64,000 bases of DNA, from positions 1,240,001-1,304,000 of the forward strand of contig OU015678.1 in assembly GCA_907165275.2 (NCBI GenBank), in the 5' to 3' direction. Below the pieces are notes generated by a model that did no database searches, was not told the DNA's origin, and worked only from the letters and a program-made list of their open reading frames with translations. This DNA comes from Zygaena filipendulae. Taxonomy: Eukaryota > Arthropoda > Insecta > Lepidoptera > Zygaenidae. Every line of letters starts with the position of its first letter. Positions within the stretch are counted from its first letter, which is position 1. Below, piece by piece: positions 44,706 to 55,851 of this stretch. The translations under genes and the position numbers were made by a program.

Positions 44706-45147
44706 TCTATACTATAATAAAAGAGTAGAATCCGCGATTCTGTACATTGAATATATATTCAAAATTAATTAATATTGGAGGATGAATGGTAAATTTTTTG
44801 TCTGTCTGTCTGTCTATCTGTCTGTATGTGCACGCATGGGTCAAAAACTACTGAAGGGATTTTATCCAAACTTGGTACGATTGTAGTCCATACTCCTGGG
44901 CAGATTATAGGCTATATAACATAACGCTAAGGCACATAGGAGCTGAGCAGTGACGATAAATTTGAGTGCTTTCTAGCTCTTATCCTCGCATATGTTTACT
45001 CAATCACGCAAAAACGGCTGAACGGATTTGGATGAAATTTGGCATGCACGTTGTCAGGGGTACAGAGAAGAACATAGGGTACTTTTTATCCCGGAATTCC
45101 CGCGGGAACTCCGAAATTACCGCGGGTGAAACCGCGGGGCACAGCTA
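44706..45147 (+). mobile_element. Helitron-like element with both ends
   Basis: Begins TCTATACTATAATAAAAGAG after an A and ends CCGCGGGGCACAGCTAG before a T. The 3' hairpin CCGCGG-GTGAAA-CCGCGG is perfect, about 10 bp from the end. Its interior from 44810 is nearly identical to 57655-58002. This is the best full-length reference copy in the window. Confidence 0.75.
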
Positions 45148-45399
45148 GTATAAAATAAGTTATTGACACTAAACAGCATGGCGCTCCGCCAAAAAAAGAA
45201 GCGTGCGAATGAACTGTTGTCTTTTGGCGAGTTTTTCAATGATAAGTATATCTATTATTGGGTTGGTTTTTCTTAACAATAGGTAGATCTAATTTTACTG
45301 ACTTCAGACTGGGATTGCATTATTCTTTTATTTAATGACAACGCCGTTGGTATTAGTGGTTAGTAAAACAGTAGATGTCAAAGACATACATTCATTTCA

Positions 45400-45520
45400 G
45401 CAATATAGGTCGCCTCATTGTACGTATCCATATGTTTTGTGTTTTTGTAAATATTGTGTCTTCTACTGTGCGTATGCAATAAAGTATATTTGATTGATTG
45501 ATTGACATTCTATAAAATTA
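45400..45520 (+). mobile_element. retroelement 3' tail with (TTGA)n
   Basis: CTTCTACTGTGCGTATGCAATAAAG then TATATTTGATTGATTGATTGA. A LINE or SINE tail; a shorter relative lies near 24980. Confidence 0.4.
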
Positions 45521-45572
45521 TTATTATTAAATTACATCGACATATCGCATACAAAACGGTAGGTACCGGATA

Positions 45573-45672
45573 ATCAAATCAATTCTATGCCGTGACTTTT
45601 CAAACTGTGACATTGGCAGAATCATCGTCAAAGCGGTGGAGCCATTAAAAACAACAAATTGGAATTGAATTG
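45573..45672 (-). repeat. low-copy repeat shared with 20094-20196
   Basis: Inverse copy of the 20.1-kb block, nearly identical over about 100 bp. Confidence 0.6.
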
Positions 45673-45689
45673 GAGTATTATATTATCTG

Positions 45690-46430
45690 TGGTCAAACTG
45701 AGTACCTACGCCGAGTGTCGCAACTTCGCAAGTTCGATCCCCGCATCAGGGAATATAGACCTAGCCGGGCACAACTAAAGATTAATTTATTTTTAAGATT
45801 ATTAAGATTAAGTAAAGATTATGAGTAGGTAGGTAGGTACTTAAAAATTAAGATTGAAAAAAAATATATTTTGGCTAATATCCAAACCAGTAAACATATA
45901 ACCGTGATATTACACATTTCTTTAACGATTCCTTTCTGTTTCAAAGTATATAGAGCTCAAGTTACGTCAGTCAACAATAATCGGGACTGTCGACCTGGAT
46001 TCGTTGATAATTCTAATTGTTTGCTTTGTTTGTTGTATTTCGACAATAGATGGCGTCACATTTTTCGCTGTTTGAAATTTGAATTGTTTACAAACAAACA
46101 TGGCTAATGCCAATCGGTAAAAAATAGTTTTGTATTTTAAACTTTGCAATGCTGTCGGGTAGCAACCTCCTACCAGATAGACCGATAATCTGGTAAACAT
46201 ATCAGGGCCCACCTGAATTAGGGTAAACATATTGCATGAGAGCGGTGTTTTGGGAGATCCTTGATTTTCGACGCAGTTTTAAACCACTTCGGCAAGTCTT
46301 GCAGTCGTGACGCAACAACGACGAAGGAATTGGTAAAAAAAAAAACATACGTGTCGAATTGAGAACCTCCTTTTTTAGGAAGTTGGTTAAAAAAGACGCG
46401 GTACATTTTGCATCAACGCAATGAGCTTGT
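45690..46430. other. no gene seen
   Basis: A tRNA-B-box-like AAGTTCGATCCCCGC at about 45734 suggests a SINE remnant. The rest is unique. Confidence 0.3.
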
Positions 46431-46439
46431 CAACCTTTT

Positions 46440-46920
46440 AGTATGGACACGTATTTTTTTTACGTAGATAATGAAAAAATAACGGAGATACAATATTAAA
46501 TCGAAATGTCGCGTGACGTCACGCCGTGCTACAGTTTATAGCACGTTATGACGTCAAGAGCCTCCACGCCTAAACATAGTATTATATTATCTGTGCCTAA
46601 ACTTTAGTGCGTTCTATCTTAATATTTTTTCAATAATTTGAAAAAGCAAAAAATACGTGTCTATTATTTTTTATTAATATACAAGACGGACTAAATAGAA
46701 TTTTGATTTCCATACCCCAGATGCACGACTATTCACATTCGCATTATAGTATTAAGATCCTATCAAAGACAGTTTTGGGAATTTATGAGCGTTTTATCTT
46801 AATATTTTTTCAATAATTCGAAAAAAAAACAAAAAATACGTGTCTATTATTTTTTTATGTATCTACATATCTTTAAACCGATGGACTAAATATAGTTTTG
46901 ATTTTCACACCCCGGAAACT
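46440..46920 (-). mobile_element. MITE family A, diverged copy plus partial duplicate
   Basis: 46440-46720 carries GACACGTATTTTTTTTACG, CGCGTGACGTCACGCC and TTATGACGTCAAGAG, ending GACGGACTAAATAG. 46785-46920 repeats only the right third (AAAATACGTGTCTATTATTTT). The copy is old or rearranged. Confidence 0.55.
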
Positions 46921-48420
46921 ACCATATTGTCTAAACGGAAGAATATTTTAAATACAAAATCACACCTATAATAGTTTCCATAACACATTATTTTATTATG
47001 ACCTTCTCATCACTATCTTACGACTTGATGCTACCGCCATCTGGTACAACATAAAGTCAGAACAAATCACAGGTGATTTAATTCGACATTGAGTCGAATC
47101 TCTTGACAGCGTCACGTAATTCATGGATTGTTATAGTCAGATATAGGTCAAGACGTGTTCGATCTGGCAGTTGAACTGCCAAGGTGGGCGACCATATAAG
47201 TCTCGCTGTTAGACCGATCAATAGGAAATTGGCTGCGCGCGCGCAGGTGCGGTCCAAGATGTGTTTACGGTTTAACCTCTAGGGAACGTTGCACCGAAGC
47301 AGGGCCCTTATTCACTATGACCAACAACATTCCTTGCCCATAACGCGCGTCCCAAAAACACAATCCCAAACGCTCCAGACGTCAAAATATTAGAAATTAG
47401 TATGCTGTGTGCCATGAGACACGTTGTAAATGTATTTTTAGGAAGTTAAACTTCTTTGAGGCGTGTTATCGTATTATCTTTACACTACGTGTATTAAGTA
47501 GTCAGAGGGAATAAGAGCCAGGTAGGTGTATTTATAGTCAACTTCTCAGTTCCGTATTTCTAAAACTCCAATATCATTCAGAAGTCATCAGAATGTAAGC
47601 TTGCTAGCAGACATCGTAAGTTAAAAACATCAAAGGTGACTTAATTTAAGGTTTCAGATAAAACGATGAAAGAGTAAAATAAATTCATGTATAGCTGAGC
47701 ATCAGCTGTTTCTTCACGAAAATGTTCAACCCTCTTAGCCAACGAAATTGAACAAATACTGAAACGTGTATTTCTGCTAAAAAATGTGTTTTATAAACCA
47801 TTCAACGTCTAGCAGCCTTTTTCATTTTTGAGGCTTGTATTTTGTTAAATACCATCACATAGAAAACCTTGAATGTAGGTATAACCTATAAAAATTAATT
47901 GCTCGCCCTTGAACTATAGAGGAAATAGCGGGAAAATTTTGGCAGCGACAACTCTCGCGCGACACCATTTCAAAATTGATCAATCCGAATAAATAGTTGT
48001 CCATGAAACAACTTTCCTCTCTTTCTAATACCGCAAGAAATAACAATGATTATACTTTAGACAGTGATGTAATCATTACATTAAAAATGTAGGTACATCC
48101 GGTTAGCATAAAAAAATTGGATCAAACAGCTGTTGCGGGAGCCAACGTGGTATATTTAAGTAGCTTATCACTAGTCGTAAATCTCAAACTAATTATATGA
48201 ATGAAATTCAGTATGACGTCAATGCAAGGTTATAGCGGATGGTGCACTGATACTCCGTATAAAAAGTTTTAACATCTATCTAGTGAATATGTGTTGCTAT
48301 GGTGACCGATGTGCAGTCTGCAGCAGCCCACACTGCCTTGAAGCAAAAATTACTATGAATCTATGCAATAACTTCCTCACCAACTTTAGAATACCTAATA
48401 GTACGGGAGATACCGATGCT
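46921..48420. other. unique DNA, no supported gene
   Basis: The interval 47100-47400 is less AT-rich, with CpGs (GGCTGCGCGCGCGCAGGTGCGG at about 47230). No exon can be tied to it. Confidence 0.35.
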
Positions 48421-48424
48421 AATT

Positions 48425-48960
48425 CGGGAGTGACTCGAGCGTCGTTGGGACCTATTGGGTTTTGAAGATTAGGAGATATAAACAAAATAAGGTCATATGA
48501 TATTTTTTCATTCACCGGTGGGTTTAGCTTCTACAGGCTTTCAAAAATGTAAAAAAAAATATTAAAATGGAAATACTCGAGCGCGTCAGATATTGTAGTT
48601 TAGATACTCCAAGGTGTCTCTGATATCGAAAATATATTCATCTGCCGATTTGCGTGGTGGGGGTGGCCATCCGGAAGTGGAGAAAATGAAAAAAAAAAGA
48701 CATTTACTCCAGCGCGTCAGATATTCAAAGGGGATGTTAAGTGAGCCCTAAAAATGCTCCCCTTCGAAAATCTGCCAATTTGGAGGTGACGCAAGGTAGT
48801 AGCGAATTTTTGAAAATGCAAAAAAAAATCTCAATTTTGAAATACTCGAGCGTGTCAGATTATTTTACAGAAGGTTCAGCTTGCACTCCAAGTTATGTTG
48901 GCTTAAAATCTGACAATAATTTTGAGGGGTATTATTAATCTGACTGCTAGAAACAAAAAT
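48425..48960 (+). repeat. left arm: tandem ~135-bp modules
   Basis: Three clear modules start with TACTCGAGCGCGTCAGAT or a one- or two-base variant at about 48573, 48704 and 48842. A decayed fourth (TGACTCGAGCGTCG) lies at 48431. Within each, the order is CTCGAGCGCGTCAGAT, then AATCTGCC(A/G)ATTTG, then a GGTGG patch, then AAAATG plus an A run. Spacing is 130-143 bp. Confidence 0.7.
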
Positions 48961-49439
48961 TATGATTTATTTTTAAGATTTTTTTTTTCTTTCTGACGTA
49001 AGTTTAATAACTTTATGAGCTATTTCTTGTTCACAAAAAACACACTTTATATTTCTATGAAATATGTAAAAGCTCACAAAATATTATTCACAAAACTAAC
49101 TTTAAAGCACAAATAAGCCAGAGCGTTTTACATATAATAACATGAACGCGTTGTTTTGTGATGAGCTTTATTATATAATATATATAATTACATTAAAGTG
49201 AAAGGTTATAGGTGAACCTATAGTTTGATGTAATACTTACCTTAACTTATTTTAATATGTATTTTAACCGACCAACAAAAGTTATAATTTGACACGTTTA
49301 GCGCCGTGATATACTGTGATGACGTTATGGCGACGGAAAGTAGTGTGAGGACGGTGCGAGAGAGTGAGAGATAGAGAAAAAGTAAAAGGGAAAGAAAGAC
49401 AGAGATATGAATAGGTACATGTTTTACTGCAGCTGCTCG

Positions 49440-49840
49440 TTCGATTCGAAGACGATTTTTGTTTCTTCGGCTTATGAAAATCGGCAGATTATATTTTTCC
49501 CGCTATCCTTGAGTTATTTACTTTAAAATAAAAAATAAATCAACTGCGCTCGAGAATGTCGAAGTTGCGTTTTTTTTTTTGCAAGTTTGTGATCCTCTAA
49601 CTCCCTTACGTCACGTTCAAATGGTCAGATTATTCATATACATACTTCTGACTATGTAATTAACCCACCATATCTTAATCTGACGCGCTCGAGTATTTCG
49701 AGTTATCGATTTTTTTTTACTAATCTGATCGGTTATTCTAGACGCACCCACCAGTGTAGAGGGCCTATATTTGGTGGAGGTACTCAACATGGTGCAAGGT
49801 ACCCCCCTTATGTTCATCTGACGCGCTTTAGCTAATCCAC
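49440..49840 (-). repeat. right arm: the same modules inverted
   Basis: Three minus-oriented modules with the core GCGCTCGAG or GCGCTTTAG at about 49547, 49686 and 49824 (spacing about 138). Each is followed by a long T run, and CGGCAGATT precedes the first. With the left arm it forms a large inverted structure around an AT-rich core (48960-49440). Confidence 0.7.
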
Positions 49841-49934
49841 AAATCCCCTCTTGGCGGTCCGTACTATAACCAAAACCCCCTGACCACGTCTTACATTGGT
49901 AAGGTTCAGGTGGGCCCAAAATCTTGTACCTACT

Positions 49935-50116
49935 TATATAAAATTCTCGTGTCACAATGTTCGTTCCCATACTCCTCCGAAACGGCTCGACCGATTCTCA
50001 TGAAATTTTTTATGCATATTCAGTAGGTCTGAGAATCGGCTACTATCTATTTTTCATCCCGGAATTCCCGAGGGAACTACGAAACTCACGCGGGTGAAAC
50101 CGCGGGGCACAGCTAG
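49935..50116 (+). mobile_element. Helitron-like copy
   Basis: Ends ACGCGGGTGAAACCGCGGGG-CACAGCTAG before T; the hairpin is intact. Confidence 0.6.
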
Positions 50117-50349
50117 TGCTTTCATAAACTTCTACGATTAGTATGAAAGTGCCGACTCAGTGTCTGCAGTGTGTGGTTGATGTGGCCTTGGACAAGAGGT
50201 TTTTAGAATTCTAATTGCACTCTTGGAATGTACATGGAAGGGAAATTCTTAGCTATAATAATTAATAAAATATTATTTTAGGATATTCTAAGATTCTAAT
50301 CTGTATATTGGGGCTAAGACATTTTTTCTTCCCGGGCATGATATTATTA

Positions 50350-50506
50350 TCTTTATAAATAAAAATGAATGTTTGTATGTCTGTCCTCTATGCGTTTCGA
50401 AACCATTGGTCAGATTGTGATGAAACTTTGGCGGATTGTTCTGCCTACGTTCGCAAAGGTTCCTGATCACAAAACTCACGCGGGTGGAACCGCGGGGCAC
50501 AGCTAG
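50350..50506 (+). mobile_element. Helitron-like short element with both ends
   Basis: TCTTTATAAATAAAAATGAATG after an A; end CGCGGGTGGAACCGCGGGG-CACAGCTAG before a T. It is 157 bp, close to the minimal size seen here. Confidence 0.65.
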
Positions 50507-50509
50507 TAT

Positions 50510-52050
50510 ATGATAATAATCAAAATAATGCTTTGACAGTGTCAATCATTCCTAATGTCCATCTATGTACCCCTGAAAAGAAAGTGTAAAGGTATTATGC
50601 AAAATTTCACTATGATCGGTTAAACCGGTAACAGCTTAACAAAAAAACAATAAAAAAACTCACATTCGAGTTTATAATAGTAGGTACCTAAGGAATAAGG
50701 ATAAGTGTTTATTAAAAATAATGTTTTATTACAAAAAAAATCAAAAACTAAACAAAATTTCCATAATATAATAAATAATCTATTCCGTTATTAGATAACC
50801 TATGTAATCTGTATTTATAAAATATCGAAAAAATTATAAACTCAATTTATCCGCCAACATTGATGTTTTGTTTACGTATTAGTGAAATAAAATGACAGGA
50901 TGAGATCCAACATGGTGGTTTTTATCGGATATTGCGTCGTCAGATCCTTTTTTGTCTGTTTATTTTCAATGTTTTCGAAACATTAATTAATTATCAAAAC
51001 AATACTATCAAAGAAAGGTTCAAGTATTTTGTTAGGTACAGGAACTTTTCTAGAATTCAGTAGACCTATGTTTTATTTCCTGAAAATTTGTGTTATTGAT
51101 AAACAAACACCTACGCTTCACAGTTGCGCGTGCGCACTTTTAAAAATAGGCCAGGGATTGGAGTTATTTATTTGCAAACACATGGAGGAAATCCTGATGT
51201 TAAATTAGCACGTTTGCCAGCATTACCTACCTGATTTCAAGGGCCTTTCATTTGAAAGTGGGAACAAAGAAAGGAAATGTCGGACGCTAATTATTTACTT
51301 ATTAGATACACTCATTAGTTAGTATTACTTATTGCACACGTGATCATGACATGACTATAACACACACACACATCACCGCGGGTCTAACAAGTGAATTTTA
51401 CCTCAATGGATGGGCGCTTTATATGGAAATTTTATGTTTTGAAAACAAAAACTAGTTGTAGGTGCAATGGTGTGAATGGAAAATTATAGTTCATATTGTG
51501 TCATGATCATGAATTTAAACTTGCAAAAGAGAAAATCAAAGTAAAGTTGGAGATCAAAGATAATAATCACTTGTTGGTGACGGCTTCGATAACATTTACA
51601 AGGGTACGGTACTTCTGAAGAATGAATTTATTAAGTGGGTATATAAACTTAACTAATACAAAATCTTGTAGCTTAGTTTAAATATTATTCTCACCTTAAT
51701 TAAACTGCCACAAGTACAAATTCCAACTTGTAATTTTCGGAAAATCCCCAAGGAACAATAAACACAAAGTCCTTTGTCTCGGATCAGCCTCTTTGGAATT
51801 AAAAAAAATACAAGGAAGCCGGAAAAGCGAACGCTTCCCGCTCAAATTGTTTGTTAACTTCGTTTAACAACAATCGTACGAGTATTTATTTTTTCAATAT
51901 TAGTACAATAGCGATTATAAAATGTATTTTATTTATGTATGCAAATCAGCTTTTCCGACTTGTTACAGAAAATTCTGACGTGCGTTCAGTTTTCTAGACA
52001 ATTTGGTACTGTTTTCGCAAATGGCGTCGGGGTGAGCTTAGTTTTGGCGG
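50510..52050. other. unique AT-rich DNA
   Basis: No gene or element recognised beyond a decayed Helitron-like piece at 50555-50690. Confidence 0.4.
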
Positions 52051-52055
52051 GAAGC

Positions 52056-52111
52056 CAAGATGGCGGCTTGCCAAGTACGAAGTACGAAGAGTGCATGTGT
52101 TTGGTAGAAAG
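52056..52111 (+). promoter_or_regulatory. possible promoter with YY1-like site and donor
   Basis: CAAGATGGCGGC (52056-52067) matches the YY1/Pleiohomeotic consensus seen near animal transcription starts. AGAAAG|GTAAGC follows, with the donor at 52112. The acetyltransferase gene's first coding exon has an acceptor before its ATG (55843), so this could be its noncoding first exon. Inference only. Confidence 0.3.
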
Positions 52112-52519
52112 GTAAGCGTGCAGGTCGTTGGATAATGAACTTTGAACTTTATCTTAGGTACCTATTGCTTTGTTTTTAATTTCTAAATTAGTTGCGACCG
52201 ACATCGGCAGTTCGCGACTCGTTATTTCGTCCTCCTTCCTTTTAACTTTTTATTTTTATGATTTCTTTATTTACCCATTCTATTTTGTGTTCGTTATTTT
52301 AAATGTTTTTTTTTTTTATTTTAACACTATCTTATTCAAGAGACATAGGTAGATACTAAAATTATTAATACTCTTTACTATCATTTCAGAATAAATTACT
52401 TACAATATCTAAACAACGATCGTTTTTATTGTTTTTTACTATTACCATTAACTGTTTCCCGGGGTTGCTCCCGCATTAATTTCAAATTACTTACTTTATA
52501 TCCTTTTTCTGTACTCCTG

Positions 52520-52656
52520 CCGGGCTAAGATGCGCAACACAATAAAATTTTATCGAGCCATTTTATCGATTCTCGTCGACATATTGTACGGCTTTGTCGA
52601 CGAGAATCGATAAAATGGCTCGATAAAATTTTATCGTGTTGCGCATCTTAGCCCCG
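52520..52656. mobile_element. foldback element inserted in a Helitron
   Basis: Arms of about 58 bp are nearly perfect inverted repeats (GGCTAAGATGCGCAACAC ... TCTCGTCGAC) around a 15-bp loop. Flanking CTG (52517-52519 and 52657-52659) is a 3-bp target duplication. Removing the element restores the Helitron string GTACTCCTGACAACATG. Confidence 0.85.
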
Positions 52657-53177
52657 CTGACAACATGTAGAATGCAAAATTTTAATGAAGCTTCACCCTC
52701 GTTAATTTCAGAGTTTCCACGGGGATTCCGGTGTAATACGTATACCCTTGATTCCTTTTTTGTTCCTTGACTTGTATGCAGAATTTCATGACTACTACAG
52801 AAATTTCATGTTCAGCCGGGCGTGACAGCGAGCGTAACATATATCTAAACTCACTTTCGCATTATCAAGAGCTAGCTGGAGATCAACGGGAACTCTTCCC
52901 CACTACATGAATAGTTCGTTAGTTTCTGAAAAAGGGTCATAAGGTCATAACAATCATTGGTGTGTTAAACTGGACCGTTTACCCTAACAATAAAAATCGG
53001 TCGTCTCGCATATTAAGTCTTTGTGTTATTACAAACAAAACAAAAATCGTGCCATTGAACTGTGGTGGTAACCTTCTAAGGAAATAATATTATGAATATG
53101 TATCACTTTTTAAGTGTGTGATATTTGTTTTTCAGGCATTTTTCTATCTAATGTTTAAATCTCTACCTACATAGTAT

Positions 53178-53366
53178 TGAACAAAGTTGCTTCCCGCTGT
53201 CTGTCCCTATTTATGCTTAGATCTTTAAAACTACGCAACGGAATTTCATGCGGTTTTCACCAATAGATATAGCGATTCATGAGGGAGGTTTTATATCTAT
53301 ACTTTATCCTGGAATTCCCGCGGGAACTCCGCAATAACACCGGGTGAAACCGTGGGGCACAGCTAG
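53178..53366 (+). mobile_element. Helitron-like copy
   Basis: AACAAAGTTGCTTCCCGCTGTC, TTTTCACCAATAGATATAGCG, end GGTGAAACCGTGGGGCACAGCTAG before T. A related copy begins at 54900. Confidence 0.6.
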
Positions 53367-53696
53367 TTTACAATAATATTGTGCATACGACCTAAATACT
53401 ACATTATTTAGCCAGGACATCTCTAGTAGTGCCGAATACCGCTGAGTCGTGCGTGACTCGCGAAGTGTAAGCCGGACTTAAGGGCGGTTTAGCTCAGCAG
53501 ATTAACTTATGACGACATCATGTTAAAGTTGTGACACAATGAGAGAACATTAGTTTCTTGCGACGATATGCGATTTTTCCGGGAAAATTGCACCTTTTAC
53601 AGTCTTTCTTTCTTTCTTATTTAATTTCACTATAATATTACGCCATAAAAATATGTAAGTATCTAATCCTTTAATCCTTACTCACAGATAATATAA

Positions 53697-53899
53697 TCCT
53701 TACTAATATTATAAATGCGAAAGTGAGTTTGTTTGTTTGTTTGTTACGCTTTCACACCTCAACGGCTAAACCGGTCATGATGAAAATTTGCATACACATT
53801 TTCAGGGTTGCAGGGTAGCAGGACATAGGTTACTTTTTATCCCGGAATTCCTGCGGGAACTCCGGAATTTTCGCGGGTGAAACCGCGGGGAACAGCTAT
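53697..53899 (+). mobile_element. Helitron-like element, canonical 5' end
   Basis: Starts TCCTTACTAATATTATAAATG after an A and contains AAGTGAGTTTGTTTGTTTG. It ends CGCGGGTGAAACCGCGGGG-AACAGCTA, followed by T in place of the final G. Confidence 0.65.
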
Positions 53900-53937
53900 A
53901 GATCCTTAAGTACCACTAAAGTGTGATTATATTCTCT

Positions 53938-54025
53938 TTTGGTTTCCACGACACAAGCTTAGTGTGGTATCGAGTTGATTTGTGTGTTGTGTTGGGAAGT
54001 GGATTTATTATTATTATTATTTAGT
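53938..54025 (+). mobile_element. SINE family 2, 3' part
   Basis: TTGGTTTCCACGACACAAGC ... GATTTGTGTGTTGTG, then (ATT)n. Confidence 0.5.
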
Positions 54026-54124
54026 TGCTTTGAAGTCAAGTTTATCGTATTCTAAAATCCAATCAAAATTACATTTTAATTTTTAACCGACTTCCAAAAA
54101 GGTTCATGTTCGATTGTATATATA

Positions 54125-54390
54125 ATTATACAACGTGTTAATGAATTAACTGAAAACTAGAAAGTAGTTTGTTCGTAACCAACTAGCAAATCGATCGCAC
54201 TATGTTTTAATATAGGTTATATTTTTTCACTTTTATTAGCCCATGTCTAAATTATTAATAATACAATATTATGCGCGTATGCCGCCCGCAGCACAAAGAT
54301 TCGAACCAGTAGGTGCAGGCGTAGCGCTTGGAATTTCGTAGAAAGCTCACCTCCAAATTAATGTTGAATAACTTTTAAAGTTGGTATTAA
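54125..54390 (-). mobile_element. SINE family 3
   Basis: Inverse copy of 28677-28932, sharing GAATTAACTGAAAACTAGAAAG and TAATATAGGTTATATTTTTTC. Slightly rearranged at the tRNA-like end (GATTCGAACC, about 54299). Confidence 0.55.
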
Positions 54391-55595
54391 TTTTTTTGGC
54401 ATAAAATATATTTTAATCATATTATTGTTTATTTTTTTAAATGGGGTGTATCAGGTTTTCAGTTAATTCATTTTTTTATGTATGTTCACCGATTATAAAC
54501 TAAATATTTAATCGATGCAATTAATTTAGTTCAATGGGTCAACATAGATTTCTTTACTATTTGTTTAGTTAACATTTCTGTAGATTTCTATATACTCTTT
54601 GGAGACCATTCAATTGCAAAGAAAACGAACTTTACTCTTGTTGAAGAAATACCGAACTATTATATTCTCCTTTCTTTATTTCTTTCTTGTCTTAGAGATC
54701 CTGATGGGAGGCGGGATGTTTACCTCTGGGTGTACCCCCGTCCTATATCAACCCCTAAACGGTTCGCACTCGGAGCGGCATAGTCGCTGTGGGCATGATC
54801 AGTGGTGCCGACGGGGCGGCTTCTTGCAAGTTCATTTTATTAGCAGAGATAAATTAGTGGTGAGTACGTACTATAAATTTCTTTACATAGTGTAAAACAA
54901 GGTTGCTACCCGCCGTCTGTACGCTTAGGTCTTTAAAACTACTAACGCAACGGATTTTAAAGCGGTTTTCATCGATACAGTGATTCAAGAGGAAGTTTTA
55001 TACGTTTAGTTTATGTTTTATCCTGGAATTCCCGCGGGAACTCCGAATTTACCGCACGGCTGAAATCGCGAAAGACAGGAAATATATTTATATGTAGGTA
55101 CTTATCTAATTTTTTTTATTTATTGTTTCATCAACAATAATTATAACAAACAAAAAATATGTAGATTGTAGATTGAATGCAACTGCATGGAATGTGTAAA
55201 TTGTAGGTAGGTACCAACTAAGTTAAAAGATATTAATAAAAAAAAAACAAAATGCACACAAAAATCCAGATGAAAGATGAGATATGCAAAGAACAACAGC
55301 AGACCACACTCTAAAATCTAAATCGTAAATTGTGGTGTTAATGATATTGTTGTTAAAACTATGTAAAACAAAAATAGTGCATCCATGTGCCTCCAAAATG
55401 GAAGTGAAGTGTATTTTAATAAGTATATTTATTACTCTGAGGTTTAAGGGTTGAACAAGTAGGTATTTTGATCGATGCATCAATAGTCAGATTGCTTTTT
55501 TCTGTTACCAACTTATCTGATCCAACACCTCAGACCAAATAACTAAAGACGGTACGCGTAGAACAAACAAGTGAAGCCAGGAAAAAACTATTATA
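54391..55595. other. no supported gene
   Basis: AT-rich DNA, a Helitron-like fragment at 54890-55080, and a 98-codon open frame near 54600-54895 that lacks a recognisable domain. Confidence 0.35.
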
Positions 55596-55830
55596 CTAGC
55601 TGTCTCGCGCGGTTTCACCCGCGATAATTTCGAAGTTCCCGCGGAATTGTTCCATCCAAACTTTGCAACCCCTTTTCATCCGCTTAGAGGTTGAATTTTC
55701 AAAAATCCTTTCTTATTGAATGCCTACGTCATACAAAAAACACACCCACCAAGTTTCAGGTCTCTACGATCAGCGGTTTAGGCTGTGCGTTGATCCATCA
55801 TTCAGGACAAAGCATTTGTATTGATTTATA
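55596..55830 (-). mobile_element. Helitron-like element just upstream of the GNAT gene
   Basis: Starts CTAGCTGTCTCGCGCGGTTTC and carries the long interior (GGTCTCTACGATCAGCGG, TCAGGACAAAGCATTTGTA). It ends about 20 bp before the first coding exon, so it may supply part of that exon's acceptor region. Confidence 0.6.
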
Positions 55831-55851
55831 ATCTTCCACCTCAGGACAAAA

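Noticed and set aside
54599..54895. 98-codon open frame as a gene
   Set aside because: There is no domain, no splice-consistent partner and no ATG in good context; composition matches neighbouring repeat DNA.
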